This document shows positions 30,313 through 41,164 of a stretch of 64,000 bases of DNA, in pieces. The first letter of the stretch is position 1; each line of letters opens with the position of its first letter. Source of the stretch: Lithodes maja (Eukaryota > Arthropoda > Malacostraca > Decapoda > Lithodidae); NCBI GenBank assembly GCA_037953745.1, contig JBAKBP010003156.1, positions 95,001 to 159,000 of the forward strand. Direction: 5' to 3'. The translations under genes and the position numbers were made by a program. Under the pieces are notes generated by a model that saw only the letters and a program-made list of their open reading frames with translations, was not told where the DNA came from and ran no database searches.

Positions 30313-31033
30313 GGGTAAGGCGGGGTGGAATCGCCTTGGGGTGGATTCGTCGCGGACCGTAGATACTTGTCCAAAAAAATTGGTCATAAATCCAAATATG
30401 TATGGAATTGATTCTAGGTATGTTTATAGTACGTGTAGATGATGATAGAACACAAACATGCATAGTTGTCATTTATTTAACGAAGACAAATATTTGTTCA
30501 TAATTTTACAACCTGAAAAATATGTAAGCGGTCGTGAGCATTTTTCGTGGCGGCGACCTTACCTCTCCCACCTGTGTTACAAGATGGTTTTTATGATTTC
30601 TAAGTGGAAACTAACTCTCTTTCTCTTTGTTTCAGGCAAGAATTTATAATTATATAATTTATAATTTTATAATACTCCTAGGTCTACAGTTTTATACAAA
30701 AGTACTTGGATTATATCAATATAATAATAAAACATCTTAATTGTTACTTTTGCAGAGTAATTGGGGGTAAAATCGCCGCGGCAGGATGAAATCATTGATA
30801 ATATATGGCAGCCGCGAATTCACCCCTCAGTATGGGGTGGATCCGCAGCGCGATTAACTTTTTTCGCCACCCCATTACAAACTTTTATGTTGTTTTTTCA
30901 CATAAAAATGATATGAACGTGTGCAGGAAGGCCTGAATGTAAAAGTTATGTAACAAAAACTTCTGAATACTGATTCAGTTGGATGCTGTTATTAAAGAAC
31001 CACGTTTCGCGGCGAATCCACCCCACCTTACCC
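30313..31033. mobile_element. TA-flanked MITE with long inverted ends (721 bp)
   Basis: The left end GGGTAAGGCGGGGTGG and the right end (reverse complement GGGTAAGGTGGGGTGG) match over more than 20 bases with one or two differences, and TA flanks each side (30311-30312, 31034-31035). Removing it leaves the BEL frame continuous across one TA. Internal copies of the GGGGTGGAT-CGC motif occur near 30830. The short frame at 30458-30649 has no recognisable domain. TA duplication suggests the Tc1/mariner superfamily. Confidence 0.85.
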
Positions 31034-31035
31034 TA

Positions 31036-31907
31036 GTTAGTTGGTAATTCAGGGGCATTTATCTTCCATGGAAGTCCTACCCAGTACTGGCCATCCTTAT
31101 ACTCAACTGTGTCTAGGTAGTGGTTATATGTTAAGATGTCTTCAGGGGTGGGAAGATCTGCTTCTATACCCACAGTGTCCAGTTCCAAAGTTTGTGAACA
31201 GGTTCTTGTTGCTCTTCCAGAATGTCTCCTAGTTGTGATGGTATTAATTCTGCACCAATTCTAGCCACCACCATAGATTGTGCAGAAGTCACAAAGACTG
31301 GATCCATCCGGTTGTCTGAATCACTTGGGCCACATGTGGGTAGAGATCCCATGATTATATATCCACCTGATGAAGAAATTAACTGGATACCGTGTTTCCG
31401 AGTCATTTTTCGCAAGAAGCGACCACAATAGTCGGAGCCGATGATCAGTTGAATTGGACCTACTACGTCAGACTCTATAGTTCAGTCTGCTAGTTGAACA
31501 CCCTTCTTTGTTAAGAAGTCAGATGCTTCCTTTAAACCCTTATTTACCACAGAAGTGTTCATGTCTTCCTTAACCATCGCAGTCACCTTACATTTATATT
31601 TGCCCAATTTAATCAGGGGTTTAACCACGTCAAATGTTTGGGTTTCCTTATTTGACAAAAATCCAGTTATTGCCATGTTCACTCTTCCTACTGTTGGCAA
31701 ATTCATGGCTCTGACAACATTTCCGGCAATGAAGGTCTTTTGCGCTCCAGTATCAAAGAGTGCTTTGACCGGCATAACCTCTTTTCCTCTGATCAGTTGA
31801 ACCTCGGCTGTAGGAGTAGCTGCCGGCGTATGCATTGGGTTTCCAGTGGTCAGGGTCATATTTACACTTGTCGGTTTGGGTTGTACTTCACTGATCTTGG
31901 GACACAA
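31036..31907 (-). pseudogene. BEL/Pao protease region and start of pol
   Basis: Minus-strand pieces. 31907-31482 carries the aspartic protease motif ALFDTGAQKTFI and following residues. 31415-31164 continues with KMTRKHGIQLISSSGGYIIM and the linker toward reverse transcriptase. A shift or stop near 31480 separates the pieces. This matches the retropepsin-like region (Pfam DUF1758) found after gag in BEL/Pao elements. Confidence 0.85.
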
Positions 31908-33236
31908 CGCGGTATAATGTACACCAGTCTTGCACCGTAAACATACCTTAATTTAGTAGCACATTCCTCAGTAGAATGTCTTGTGCTCAGGCAAACAAGA
32001 CACTTTCCTAGTTTCATGAGTCGTGAAAGTCTAGCCTTAAGATTTGGGTAAGTCCTACAATACACTGTGGAATGTTGTTCTGAACATAACATACACACCT
32101 TCCGGTTTTCTTGGTTTACCACTGGTGAGGGGTTAATATCTCTGGTTACTTCTTGGGTCACTGGCGAATTGAGACGGGAATTTTTTCTCTCCCAAACACC
32201 CTTTGTTTTAGATACTGTATTAGTTTGATTATTCTGCTGGACGGATGTCACATAGGTCCCAACCTCTTCCTTCTTGAACGGTTTTGCTTTTTCCTTAGTC
32301 CCTGTTGTAGACACTTTTGTGTATTTAACCTTGTTGTCTCCTTCCTTGATACCGGTATCCTTCTTGGAAACCTGCATGTGTTTGCACAGCTCTCTTAAAC
32401 CCTCTTTTATCTCTTGATATGTGAAGTAGTTCTTCTTATACCTGTGGTACAATTCATCACAGGTTTTCTGAGAGAGCCTTTGTTGTACAATATGGTTCAA
32501 GAGCCAAGAAGCTGAATCAAGATCTTTCTGGGTACTAAGTGATTTCAAAACACAATTCAAGCTGATCCGGAATGACTGAAGATCCTGGTACGTATGCTTT
32601 GGTCCTGATAACTCCAGCAATTTGTAAACTAGGTGCCGTAGAGTCAACTCCGTATCTTCAAAATTCTCCTTGAGTACGTCTAGAGCTGCTGTATAATTGG
32701 CATCTGTTATGGGAAGTTCCTTGATAAAATCCAATGCAAAACCCTTAAGTTGACCCAATAAGTATGAAAATTGATTTGCTCCAGAAATATCTAACCTGTC
32801 ATGAACTAAACCCTTAAATTTGTCCCAAAAGGTATTCCAATCAGATTGCCCATCAAATTCAGGTAAGGTTATAGGTGGCAACTTAAAGCTTTGTTGTCCC
32901 GGAGCCGCAGTACCATTATGGTACCATTACTCCCTGTCTCGGTAACTGTCTCTGTCGCCAAGGATTCGAACCCAGCTAGTTGATCCAAATAAATTTCACG
33001 GGCATTTGCATAGGCTTGCTGTAATTCCTCAAACCTTTCAGATTGTTCTTGTTTGATGCAAAAGTCCTCCAATTTATTGAAAGACTCTTCATACTGTAAT
33101 TAGCCCACCGGGTTTTAAGATCTTGGATTTGAGACTTTAACAGCTCCCTTGGACAGGGGTCACGTCTTTTTACATCCTGGCAATTATTTAATGCTCTAGT
33201 TACCAAGCCTAATTTCCCCACCATAGATTTTCTCAA
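31862..33236 (-). pseudogene. BEL/Pao gag
   Basis: Gag of a BEL/Pao element (Pfam DUF1759 type), the structural protein of the virus-like particle. It begins near 33236 (MRKSMVGKLGLVTRALNN), continues after a shift near 33095 with a Glu-rich helical segment, and after a second shift near 32920, caused by an 11-base direct duplication, with the core ITLPEFDGQSDWNTFWDKF and FEDTELTLRHLVYKLLEL. C-terminal zinc knuckles follow (CMLCSEQHSTVYC, CLVCLSTRHSTEEC). A third, CLRCKTGVHYTALC, is restored by another one-base shift near 31950. At least three shifts make it non-functional as read. Confidence 0.9.
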
Positions 33237-33469
33237 GAGTGTATCAGTGATTTTGGAAAATGGGTAATTATTTTCTGGATTATTATTAATGTTTATACTG
33301 AAAACTAATTTTCAACTATCAAAATTACATATAGCCTAATTACGCATACTTAATTTAGTTGTTAATTTTTAGCATTATACACGTAGACCTACCAATACTT
33401 GCTATAAACTTAAATGACAAATTAGGCTAGTTGGAAATTATTCAAGTTTTTAGTATTACTGCCCTAATA

Positions 33470-33582
33470 CGTGGGAATTCTCGGTAGTAGGGGGAGGGAA
33501 TAAATTATTAATTATTAAAGTTAAGATATGCTCCGTCCTGAGCAGTTAGCTGGTCGACCTAGTCTTACAGACGCAGGTGACA
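33470..33582 (-). repeat. Left copy of a duplicated segment in the BEL leader
   Basis: This segment (GGTCGACCTAGTC, CAGACGC, GGTGACATTAA) matches 37400-37530. The part after the TTAA has its partner at 37299-37370. The two therefore form a tandem duplication of roughly 200-250 bases in the untranslated leader, into whose first copy piggyBac-2 inserted. Confidence 0.7.
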
Positions 33583-33807
33583 TTAACCCTTCCAGCCCGG
33601 GTGTCATTTTAAAATTACACCAAAAAAAAAGGGCCGGAACCCGGGTGTCATTTTAAAATCCTTGTGCTTGAAAGCGTGCTTCAAAATTCGCGCGGCCAAT
33701 TTTTGCATGGTAGGAGCGACCGCAGCGCCACCAAGCCTCAACTACTAGTGTTATCAGTTCGTACGTGGCCGCCATAACAAGTAATACTGAAAAAAACAAA
33801 TTCCGAC

Positions 33808-36457
33808 GTGTCCGATTCGCTGCAACCTCCCGCGGGCTCCAGTGCTACCCCGCTCGCAACTTCAACGCCTGTTGCAACCGAGAAGAGAGCTCAACAAAAG
33901 AAAGTTAAGCGTTTGTTGAGTGATAGCGCTATACAGCGACAACTTTTTGAAAGTGATGAAGAGAGCAGTGGCGAAAGCTTGGTGGACAAGGTACAATTTA
34001 TAAGTGAAAGTGAAGAAGACGATTTCGTGGGCTTTGGAGACGACGATAATGTAGATTTATTTGAGGGGGGAGACAGTAGTGATGATCCTGATGTGGAAGT
34101 GTTTCAGGAAGGTGCCATTGAGCTTCCCAGTGTGCTAGAACCTAGGCCTACCCCCTCGCCATCTTTGCTAGGTCAGTCTAGGCCTAGCCCTAGCCCTAGC
34201 CCAGGACCTTCCCCTTTGCCTGCCCGTACGCCCTTGAAAGTGGGCAAATATTTCTACAAACAATCATTGATCAAAAGTGCAGCTAAAAAAGCACGCAGGG
34301 CAGCCGCAGAAAAGCATAGGGAAGCTGAAGATAGCGATAATGACGCCGACCCTGGCCTAGCAACCACCCGCATTCCATTGTCCCGACGCCTTGACTCGGG
34401 ACGCCGCGTGGGTCACCCACAGCCCTCGCCTTCATCTCTCGTTCAGGATGACCAAAGGGCCTCTTCAAGTGGTATTGGTGATGTGCCACAGGCCTCAACA
34501 CCGCAGAGCATTATTTGCTGCTGAAAAGCCCTCGGCTCACCGCAAAAGGAGCCCAACTCCCGAGGCCTCGGCTCCCATTCTTGAAGCTCCCGCAGCCTCC
34601 CGCACCCCACACCGCCGACGCCCGGTCACTTCTTCACCAGAATTGTCTCCTGAAGAGGATGCTGACGACCCCAACATTGCCCCAGATGACCTGACGTCGC
34701 CTGAGGAGGAAGAGGATGTGCCGACAAATAGAGCGAGAGGGCGAGGTCGTGGACGTGGTCAGCCTGCCGACGCCGCTGCCCCTGGGCCTGGGCCTGGGCG
34801 TGGGCGTGCAGGGCGTCCGCCTGGGCGTCTGCGTGGCCAAGGGCGTGTGCCAGGGCATCCAGGGCGTGTGCCTGCTGCAGCACGACCTCGAGCATCAGCA
34901 TCCGACCTGTTTGTGTGGACAGATGGAGCTGATTTTGAGCCAGATTGTCCTGCCTTTGACGAGGTACAGATGGGTTCTAGGGTGTCACCAGCATATCCCT
35001 GTGGCCCAGATGCTACCCCCAGTGAACTATTCTGTGGCTTCTATGACAATGAAGTCATGGAATACCTCGTCAAAGAGACAAATCACCACCATGCTATCTG
35101 TGCCAACTTTCTTGGGAGGAAGACCAGTGCCAAGATGGTGGCATGGAGAGCTCTCACTGTGGCAGAACTATATGTGTTCTTGGCACTCACAATGCTGATA
35201 ATGCATATAAGGAAGCACGTTCTGGCTGACTACTGGATCACTGGCGACATCATAACGACTCCATCATTTGGCAAATACATGTCCAGGGACAGGTACTTCG
35301 ACATCCTCTCCTATCTCCACCTGACAAACAACATGGCAGTCCACCTTCCCGACTCATTATGGAAGATCAGGAAGCTGTATGACATGATACGTCATCGGTT
35401 CACCACATACCTGATTCCTTTCCAGAAGATGTGCCTCGACGAGTCTCTGGTCCTGTTCCGTGATAGGCTGCACTTCCGACAGTATATCCCGTCCAAGAGA
35501 CACCGCTTCGGCATCAAGCTCTTCGTCCTCTGCGACTGATTGACGGGGTATGTGCTGGACTTTATAGTCTACAGCGGCAAGGCTGAAGAAGTTGTGACTG
35601 ACCCTCTCATTGGTTTTGGTGGCGCTGTAGTGAAGAACATGATGGAGAGGCAGTTCAATAATAACCACATCCTCTACACAGATAATTATTACACGTCGCC
35701 TCTCCTGACCAAGTACCTCCATGACCGCAAGACCGGAACTGTCGGCACAGTCAAGGGCAAAAGGAAGGGCATGCCAGGCTACCCAACCAAGACGAAGAAG
35801 GCGGACATCTTCCACAAGAAGAGTGGCCCCATCCTCTCCATCCACTGGCATGACCAGCGCAAGGTCAACCTCCTCACCACATGCCACAAGGCCCAGATGG
35901 TCGCCACAGGGAAGGTGGACCGAACAACCAAGAACCCCGTCCAAAAACCAGCTGCTGTCCTGGATTATAACATCAACATGCGCCTCGTTGACAAGTCCGA
36001 CATGCAGATGGGCTTCATCGACTGCCTGCGAACATCTTGCAGGTGGTACAAGAAGTTTATCCTGCATACGGTAGATATGTCGGTCCTCAATGCCTACAAC
36101 ATCTACCGTCTGTGGACTCCAGGAGCCAAGAAGTACAAGTCCCTGCGGAAGTTCCACAAGCAGGTGCTACTTGAGCTCCTGGCTAAACATGCGGGTACAC
36201 CAGGCAGGCCAATACAAGGACCAGGCCAGCTTGACAGAACGGGGTGTGCTGAATTCTTCAGGAAGCACCAGCTCAGCGCCCTTCCTTTCAAAGCACCAGG
36301 TAGTAACGCTAGGAGTCAGAAGAGGTGCCATGTGTGCAGCCACACAACTCGCAGACCCCGCAAACCCACAAAAACCACTTGGGAATGCCTCAAGTGTCAA
36401 GTTGGACTGTGTGCTGGCACCTGCTTCAACGACTTCCACACTCTAACAAACTTTTGA
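33808..36457 (+). pseudogene. piggyBac-2 transposase, three visible lesions
   Basis: A piggyBac transposase with an acidic, Pro/Ser-rich N-terminus, an Arg-Gly-rich stretch near 34740, the catalytic domain from about 34910, and a C-terminal Cys/His-rich domain (CHVCSHTT, CLKCQVGLCAGTC). All three candidate catalytic Asp are present: LDESLVLF (35438-35440), YTDNYYTS (35681-35683) and VDKSD (35990-35992). The expected first codon is GTG at 33808, perhaps a mutated ATG. A frame change lies between 34391 and 34524. A TGA at 35537-35539 follows FVLCD, where piggyBac-1 has a Cys codon. It is a recent pseudogene. Confidence 0.9.
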
Positions 36458-36489
36458 AGTGGAAGTGACAACAGTGAAAGTGACACTCA

Positions 36490-36890
36490 AATGTAGGCTA
36501 AGAATAATAATATAACTAAGTATAAGTGAAAAGGACACATAAGTAATAATAAGTGCCTTCAATAACAATATGAACAAGTGAAAGTGACACTAAAATATAT
36601 ATTTCTAACAATAAATAAGTGAAAATGACACTCAATAAGCCTAGGCCAGTCAAAGTGACAGTATAATAATAATAAAACTAAGTATAAGTGAAAGAGACAC
36701 ACACAAGTAATAATAAGTGCCTTCATAACAATATGAATAAGTGACAGTGACACTATATATATTATTAGCTTACCTAACAATACATAAAAGGAAAATGACA
36801 CTACCAATTATCAAAGTCCAGTGAAAGTGACACTAATAATCATAATAATAATAATAAAACAAAGTAATAAGTGACAGACACAAATAAGTT
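36490..36890. repeat. Tandem repeat of about 165 bp with a GTGAAAGTGACA motif
   Basis: Two full copies and part of a third follow the piggyBac-2 transposase. Each begins with AATAATA and AACTAAGTATAAGTGAAA and contains several GTGAAAGTGACACT-like words and AGTGCCTTCA-AACAATATGAA. It lies in the 3' region of the element. Confidence 0.8.
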
Positions 36891-37298
36891 CATATAAATA
36901 ACTTTATTGAGTGAAAATAACATAATAACTATAATAAATGACAGAATAACCAATAAAACACTATCAAATCGCTTCCCGGCATAATTGCGGGTGGAGCGAC
37001 GAGTGCAACTGGGCGTCGTAGCCGGGGCCGCGGTTGAGTGTTCGGACGCGCCGAGGTAAATACGCGGCAAAAGTTACCTCCACTTCCATCACCATCACTC
37101 CGGAACCAGTTGAGCTAGAGAGCTCTACTCAACGCCATTCTACGCAGGAAGGTAAGGCGCTCATTTCTATATATGTTTGATTAATGTAGTTAATATATTA
37201 AGCGAGATTAGCCTTAGTTTACTTTTGTTGATATTCGGCCAGATCGCCCGGATACGAGCTCCGTCATTAGGAGAGCCTGCCCGGGCCAGGAGGGTTAA

Positions 37299-37600
37299 GG
37301 ACGTAAACATAAAAATGGTCAAAAATATAAAAAATTGGGAAATTTATAGACCCGAATGATTTTAGTTATTAATTAATTTAGTCATTTATAAATTTATTTG
37401 TGAGTTGGAACCTGTGGTAGTAGCATTTTCTAAGGGGGAGGGATCATATTTGTTGTTTATTAAATTTTGTATATGTTCCGTCCCGAGCATATAGCTGGTC
37501 GACCTAGTCTGCCAGACGCGGGTGACATTAAGGACGGAAACATAAAATGATCTAAATTGAAAAAGAAATGGGGAAATTTAGGGACTGCAACGCTGCTCAA
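37299..37600 (-). repeat. Right copy of the duplicated BEL leader
   Basis: GGACGTAAACATAAAA at 37299 and GGACGGAAACATAAAA at about 37531 head two similar blocks (both continue to GGGAAATTTA). The second block is preceded by the GGTCGACCTAGTC segment that also precedes piggyBac-2. This shows the leader was duplicated before piggyBac-2 arrived. Confidence 0.7.
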
Positions 37601-37690
37601 GCTCCTAGTTTCACAAACGCCAGAGGACGCAACGTTGCAGAACCTCCTAATAGTCCTCTACCACAGGATTGAACCACCATCCCCTAGGGC

Positions 37691-38269
37691 TTAGGAGTGA
37701 TATTGCCAATGACCCACGGCCATTGTCTGGTAAACTACCCAGTCGAGCCGCGAATCGGTGATATATTCATGATATCGAGCTACCTGCACGGTTTGAGCCC
37801 GACGATTCCAGTGGATACCGTCCCGTCGAAGGTTTTGGCGATAGGGTCCGGCTCCAAACTGGAAGGTCTTGTAGCCGCGCAGGAGCCTTTGTAGCCGCCG
37901 ATTCACGGCCTGATAGATAGTTCGGTAATGACCGCGGGTGACTCCGGGCTCGCCCTCAGGAATGGGAGGCAGCTCTCGTGGCTCCAGGAGCACAACAGCC
38001 ACTTTCGAGCCACAGCGCTGCTCTATTAAGCGGATGATGGCTTCGATGTTGTCCGTGATTTCCGTCACCCGTACTGCCTCGTGCACATCGTTGCCTCCCA
38101 ATTACAAAATTGTTAATTGGTGAGGCCAGTCCAGCACGCGATTCAGCCGTCGATCGGTGAGGAAATCACGGGCCCTACCTCCTGAAGCCCGATAGCACCT
38201 CACCTCACAACTTGAAACCTCGAAATGTTGTGGGATCAGACTATGTCCCACGAAAGCTACCTTGTACAT
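37691..38269 (-). pseudogene. SGNH-hydrolase-like reading frame in the BEL leader
   Basis: On the minus strand, same orientation as BEL, between its primer site and gag. Starting at ATG 38267-38269 the frame reads YKVAFVGHSLIP (nucleophile Ser block; GHSL replaces GDSL), SGGRARDFLTD (the Gly block), LGGNDVHEAV (the GxND block) and RRDGIHWNRRA (the Asp-x-x-His block). So Ser, Gly, Asn and His of an SGNH/GDSL esterase fold are all present, in order, within about 190 codons, a normal length for a small member. A single TAA at 38102-38104, just before LGGND, interrupts it. SGNH esterase domains are known in ORF1 proteins of CR1 LINEs; I do not know of one described in this position in a BEL/Pao element. 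Its substrate is unknown. The alternative is an inserted fragment of a host or LINE gene. Confidence 0.72.
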
Positions 38270-38328
38270 CCCCGCTGTATTAATAAATCCTAACTTAACC
38301 CTAACCTAGCCTAGCCTACAGTCAAGCG

Positions 38329-38349
38329 GGATCCTCACTCGGGGCACCA
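38329..38349 (-). other. Primer-binding site of the BEL element
   Basis: Three bases inside the 5' LTR, the minus strand reads TGGTGCCCCGAGTGAGG, complementary to a tRNA 3' end finishing in CCA. I cannot name the tRNA from memory with confidence. Confidence 0.6.
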
Positions 38350-38352
38350 AAA

Positions 38353-39811
38353 TGTGGGGAATATCTCTGGCCAATTCTATCCCTTACCACACTAAATAAA
38401 TAATAAAAGAAAATGAAGGAATAAACTTAAATAAATAGATAGGTTACCTGGATGTTATAAAAATGGTATTGCCTATCTCTCAGAAACCCCTAGCTAGATA
38501 TTGTATAAATGGCCATGTACTGTATATCAATCAACTTAGCTATCACTGGGGTCCTGGGGTTGTTCTGAGGATCCCGACTATGGTAGGTAGGTAGGCAGGG
38601 AGTAAAAAGTTCCCAAACTCCGGGCCGGACACGGGGAGCGAAGTGAGAGGTCACGAGACCCTTGTTTGCAGTTCAAGGTTTTAAAGAGATCTGATCGGAA
38701 TTTCAATTCCGACCCTTAAGTTAACTATATACAAATTTCTTACCGAGGGTTCATTCCCTCTTCACGAAATCATATAAACAATAATCAGCATTTAAATTAT
38801 ATAATTATAAAGGTAAACATCGTTTCACAACGATTTAGTGAACATAATATCAAGATATTAATGACCCTAAAGCAAACGGTGGATCGCGTATGCGGTCGCG
38901 GGAATATTTAAACTGATCCTCTTTACAGTTCTTCTAAACATATTTCTGCAAGGTTTTATAACTAAATTAACTTGATCAAGGTAATCTTATACAGTACTAA
39001 ATTACTTAACCCGTTGAGCCCCGGCTAGTTATAATATTTTGTTCACCCCGGTCCCAAGCCATTTTCACTTCTTTTTTTTTTTTTTGCTAAAATGGAAGAC
39101 AAGGATAAGAAATGAAAAAAAAAAAAAAAAATCACCTCGGACATTTTTTTTTGGGGGGGGGGGGGGGGGGGAGCCTAAAAAAAATGTGTTGAGCCAAAAT
39201 GGAAGAGAATGGTGAGAAATGAAGACAAAAATAAAAAAAAAATCATTTCGGTCATTTGGGGGGCGGGGGGTTTCAATAGTTCGTCTCCCCCGCATGACCA
39301 CCCGCCCGGGAGCACTAGGGTACAAACTGAGTATGGCATTGTACGGCATACATCCTAAGGAGTGTCTCACATAAATCTCAAGCCTCTAGCTCCCATACGA
39401 CCGGAGTAATGAAGGTTCAAAGTGGCGGTGAACTAAGGGTGTAAACTATCCCCACTAAGCCCACCACCACCAGCCGCGCGGCTGTCTCGGCCCGCTCACA
39501 CCTACTGGCCCGGCTCCCACACACACTACGGTACCTCCCCCTCCTATTCTCCCGCCATTTCCTACCTTACGAGCCACGTAAGTGTTTTTTATATGTCGGA
39601 CGCACGTGATGCGTCGCTGGGAGTTGGTGATCAAACACTGCCGACGCAACACGTGCGGCGCTGGGTCTCAGCGGGTTAATATTAATTAATCTCTACAATA
39701 TATACAATCACCGGGTTCTGGTAGGAAATTGTTCACTCTAGTGAGGTTACCCTATCGGAAGGTTGTTGCCAACATTCCCCGGATACCGGTGTAGTCAATT
39801 TATTTCTCGCA
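38353..39811 (-). repeat. 5' LTR of the BEL/Pao element, split by a MITE
   Basis: Direct copy of 15249-16038. It is interrupted at 39006-39679 by a TTAA-flanked MITE that is absent from the other LTR, which reads ATTACTTAATATTAATT across the site. As the element is on the minus strand, this is its promoter-bearing LTR. CTAAT follows it at 39812-39816. Confidence 0.93.
39010..39675. mobile_element. piggyBac-type MITE (666 bp) in the BEL 5' LTR
   Basis: Flanked by TTAA at 39006-39009 and 39676-39679. Ends are CCCGTTGAGCCCCGGC and, read inward from the right, CCCGCTGAGACCCAGCGC. The same end type is found in the MITE at 53671-54082. It contains an ACATTTTTTTT plus 20-G block near 39140-39171. 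The empty site is preserved in the other LTR, so the insertion is certain. Confidence 0.93.
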
Positions 39812-40339
39812 CTAATCATCCCAATCTTCAACCCCCTTTACCTCAGTCTCCATTCCCACCACCATATCTGTCACCCACCCCTCCTACCCCACCTCACCCC
39901 GGTGCAGCAGCATCTAACAAACGTCGCATACATAACATCAACATCTTTCAATTAAAATATGGATGGCATGAACACCAAAAAAAAAAAGAACTCACACTTC
40001 ATCAAGCATCACAATATAATTATACAATGCCACATTACAGGAAACAAAACCACACAGAACACGCAAAACACCTACATTCCGTAATTTCACCACCATTAGA
40101 CAAGATCGGGCAGTAGGCGGCAGCGGTGGACTCGTCACCCTGGTACACACATCAATACACTTTTCTGATACCAGTGCATATACAAAATCTCTCCTACACC
40201 CACACAACATTTCTACAGAAATATAATCAATAAAAATCTGTACTGCCAACAACACATAAGAGTCATAAATACAAACATCCCACCCCAAATTTCCTCCACA
40301 GTACCTAACCAAACCACTACACCCCATAAATACACACAT
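39812..40339 (+). pseudogene. LINE-C endonuclease, first part
   Basis: Continuation of LINE-C on the right side of the BEL element. The frame (after a shift) reads RRIHNINIFQLNMDGM, KKELTHFIKHHNIII and FTTIRQDRAVGGSGGLVTLV: the start of a LINE AP-endonuclease. It is interrupted at 40340 by a SINE. Indels break the frame several times. Confidence 0.72.
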
Positions 40340-40536
40340 TTGTGGGGTGTGGTGGTGATAGGCTAGTTTATCAGAGTGAGAGTCGAGCGTGCTCCTCGCC
40401 TGGGAGAGGCTTCGGTCACCTGGGCATTCTTAGTGGTAAAGCAGGGCATTCTGTGGGGGCGCTCGGTTATGGCCTTGGCATTGCTCGGGACCTTGGGGCT
40501 GTTTGGTCAGACAGCCTGGGGAACAAAAACAACAAC
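40340..40536 (+). mobile_element. CAA-tailed SINE, copy 1 (197 bp)
   Basis: Inserted in the LINE-C endonuclease with a 12-base target duplication, AAATACACACAT, at 40328-40339 and 40537-40548. It ends in AACAACAAC repeats. Its 3' part (GTGGGGGCGCTCGGTTATGG through GGGGCTGTTTGGTCAGACAG) matches a second copy at 63031-63556. A TCAGAGTGAGAG segment near its start also matches, but the copy lacks about 260 internal bases and the extreme 5' end of the longer copy. Confidence 0.88.
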
Positions 40537-40548
40537 AAATACACACAT

Positions 40549-40945
40549 CACAAACATCCCCAACATCTTCCTGGGTGGTGACTTCAACGCCAAGTCGTTG
40601 GCCTGGCACTTCAACAATCCTGACAGAGACAGAGGGTTAGTGATCAACAAACAAACAGGTAACCTTTTCATTCTAAAAACATTCATCAGCATACCCATAT
40701 TCCCCATCAAGCCCTGTACCTCCCTTCATCACCAGACATCACCTTTTGCTACCCCAACCTCACCCACTCGACATCTTGGAGGGCGGTCAAGACATTAAGT
40801 TCTGATCACCTCTCGATCATCCCAGCTGACCACAGATACACATACACTAATTATATACAAGACAACTGGGAAACTTTCACAAATGAGACAGAACAGCACC
40901 TCAAGTTTCTAAACAGTACATCTATCACAAAAATCAACTAAGCCA
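40549..40945 (+). pseudogene. LINE-C endonuclease, second part
   Basis: Directly after the SINE the frame resumes: NIPNIFLGGDFNAKSLAWH (the GDFN box), then SPDITFCYPNL and SWRAVKTLSSDHLSII (the SDH box), the last motifs of a LINE endonuclease. The sequence then passes into what appears to be the 5' end of LINE A, so the reverse transcriptase of LINE-C should lie beyond the right edge if it survives. Confidence 0.75.
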
Positions 40946-41164
40946 TACACAGGTGAGACATGAGAGAGGCAGGGACGTCTGCCCCCGGTGCTCTCCACAA
41001 CTTTTTGTAACAGATTTTGAGTTTTGCATTGCTTGTTGTCCCATTAACTGTTTGTAATTTGGTCACATTAATACGAGAAAGGGATGTTCCCTATGGATTA
41101 GCTGTGGGGGTAATTGTTAGTGTTTACCGAGTTGGTGGGATCAGCTGATACGACATAAACAAAC

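Larger units (their letters stand above)
33587..37294 (+). mobile_element. piggyBac-2 element
   Basis: Flanked by TTAA at 33583-33586 and 37295-37298. Ends are CCCTTCCAGCCCGGG at the left and, read inward, CCCTCCTGGCCCGGG at the right. The sequence GGGTGTCATTTTAAAAT occurs twice near the left end (33600 and 33644). It carries a damaged transposase gene and a tandem-repeat 3' region. It inserted in the leader of the BEL element. The family differs from piggyBac-1. Confidence 0.9.

Noticed and set aside
35357..36157. Minus-strand frame of 266 codons
   Set aside because: Opposite the piggyBac-2 catalytic domain, which explains the sequence.
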